This document shows positions 5,695 to 6,278 of a stretch of DNA of 6,278 nucleotides, piece by piece. Source of the DNA: a bacterium (GTDB taxonomy: Bacteria > JAMCPX01); contig JAKAHI010000087.1 in the NCBI GenBank assembly GCA_021815065.1, positions 1-6,278 of the forward strand. The letters are read 5' to 3'. A program made the position numbers and the translations under genes. The notes beneath the pieces were generated by a model. That model was not told where the DNA came from and did no database searches. It saw only the letters and a list, made by a program, of their open reading frames with translations. The stretch's first letter is position 1, and the number at the start of each line of letters is the position of its first letter.

Positions 5695-6278
5695 TTATTT
5701 TGATTCTTTCTTTGCTTCTTTCTTTGCTTCTTTTTTCGGTTCTGCCTTTGCAGCGGGTGCAGCCTGTTTCCCGTCTTTTGCTTCCTCTGCCGGTTCTTCG
5801 CCCTCTTTTGCTTCCTTGCCTTTCTTGATGACCTCGGGCTCAGCCGCAGTCGCCTCGGCAGTGGCAACCGGTTGGACTACCTCTTCCTTGGCAGGTACCA
5901 TGACGTGGACAACGGGTGCCTCGGGATTATCGGTGAACTGTACACCGCTGATGGGCTTGATGTCTTTGACATGCAGGGTATGACCTATGTTTAACTCCGT
6001 TACGTCAATCTCTATATGTTTCGGTATGGCTGCCGGCAGGCATTTTATACTCAGTTCCCGTGCAACAACCTGCAGTATACCGCCGAGCTCGATGCCCTTT
6101 GCCTTGCCGGTTATCAGGACAGGCGCCTTTGTCTTGATTTGCTGGTTCTCGAACACCTCGTAGAGGTCGACATGCAAAAACTCGTCCGTCGTTACGTGCC
6201 GTTGCAGCTCCTTGATCAATGCCATCTTCTGGCTTGATTCTCCATCGTTCTTTATGCGCAGCTTTATAAGCTCATTCG
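5695..6278 (-). CDS. rplY: Ribosomal protein L25, CTC/TL5 form with charged C-terminal tail; 5' end missing
   Basis: L25 binds 5S rRNA in the large ribosomal subunit; the long form with a second domain is called CTC or TL5. The frame is open to the right edge, so the N-terminus is missing. 193 residues are visible: the end of the 5S-binding beta-barrel, with NELIKLRIKNDGES at the edge followed by MALIKELQRH and LHVDLYEV, then the TL5 domain with PVLITGKAKGIELGGILQ, ELSIKCLPAAIPKHIEIDV and IGHTLHVKDI. The ATG at 6225 is internal, since L25 sequence continues upstream of it. The last ~65 residues form a low-complexity tail rich in Ala, Glu and Lys, first acidic (GEEPAEEAKDG) and then basic, ending in repeats of KKEA. 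Acidic tails are common in this family; the Lys-rich end is less typical to my knowledge. The gene heads a visible rplY-pth-ychF cluster; in many bacteria prs lies upstream, which cannot be checked here. Confidence 0.96.
   Translation of the reverse strand, partial: NELIKLRIKNDGESSQKMALIKELQRHVTTDEFLHVDLYEVFENQQIKTKAPVLITGKAKGIELGGILQVVARELSIKCLPAAIPKHIEIDVTELNIGHTLHVKDIKPISGVQFTDNPEAPVVHVMVPAKEEVVQPVATAEATAAEPEVIKKGKEAKEGEEPAEEAKDGKQAAPAAKAEPKKEAKKEAKKESK
5701..5736 (-). repeat. Three 12-bp tandem repeat units coding the L25 KKEA tail
   Basis: Read on the minus strand, three units run 5736-5725, 5724-5713 and 5712-5701, based on AAGAAAGAAGCA. The first unit has AAA for the first AAG and the last has TCA for GCA. 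They code for KKEA, KKEA and KKES. The middle and last units differ by one base, consistent with recent duplication. Gain or loss of a unit would change the tail by four residues without shifting the frame. Confidence 0.85.

Noticed and set aside
6223..6225. ATG at 6225 as the true start of rplY.
   Set aside because: The frame continues to the window edge with typical L25 barrel sequence (NELIKLRI), so this Met is internal.

Overview
The window carries seven protein-coding genes packed with almost no intergenic DNA, in two convergent blocks. No RNA gene, mobile element, CRISPR array, prophage, origin or recognisable promoter is visible. The gene content is bacterial housekeeping. A CTC-type ribosomal protein L25 with a TL5 domain, a PmbA/TldE-family protein and a pyruvate kinase with a DLPGPK active-site segment would fit a Gram-negative, possibly anaerobic lineage such as the former Deltaproteobacteria (Desulfobacterota). 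That placement is a low-confidence inference from the look of the proteins.

Plus-strand block (1-3195): the 3' part of a PmbA/TldE-like gene is cut by the left edge. It overlaps by ATGA a PP2C-type Ser/Thr phosphatase gene. After 7 bp comes a pyruvate kinase gene that starts with GTG. The spacing suggests one transcript in which a protein phosphatase is made together with a central glycolytic enzyme. Phosphoregulation of the kinase by its neighbour is possible but not shown.

Minus-strand block (6278-3185, read right to left): rplY/ctc (5' end cut by the right edge), pth, ychF and an alpha/beta hydrolase. rplY-pth-ychF is a widely conserved translation-linked cluster of a 5S rRNA-binding ribosomal protein, peptidyl-tRNA hydrolase and a ribosome-associated ATPase. 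The three genes share one reading frame and are separated only by TAA stops: 6 bp before a TTG start of pth, and 0 bp before the ATG of ychF. This points to tight translational coupling. The hydrolase follows ychF by 8 bp and its last codons overlap the end of the pyruvate kinase gene tail to tail by 11 bp, leaving no room for an ordinary intergenic terminator.

I found no new multi-gene system. The points most worth a second look are residue-level: a Lys in place of the K+-site Glu in pyruvate kinase, a Thr in place of the redox-active Cys of E. coli YchF, a Lys in place of a conserved substrate-binding Asn in Pth, the same-frame rplY-pth-ychF arrangement, and a 12-bp tandem repeat in the L25 tail.
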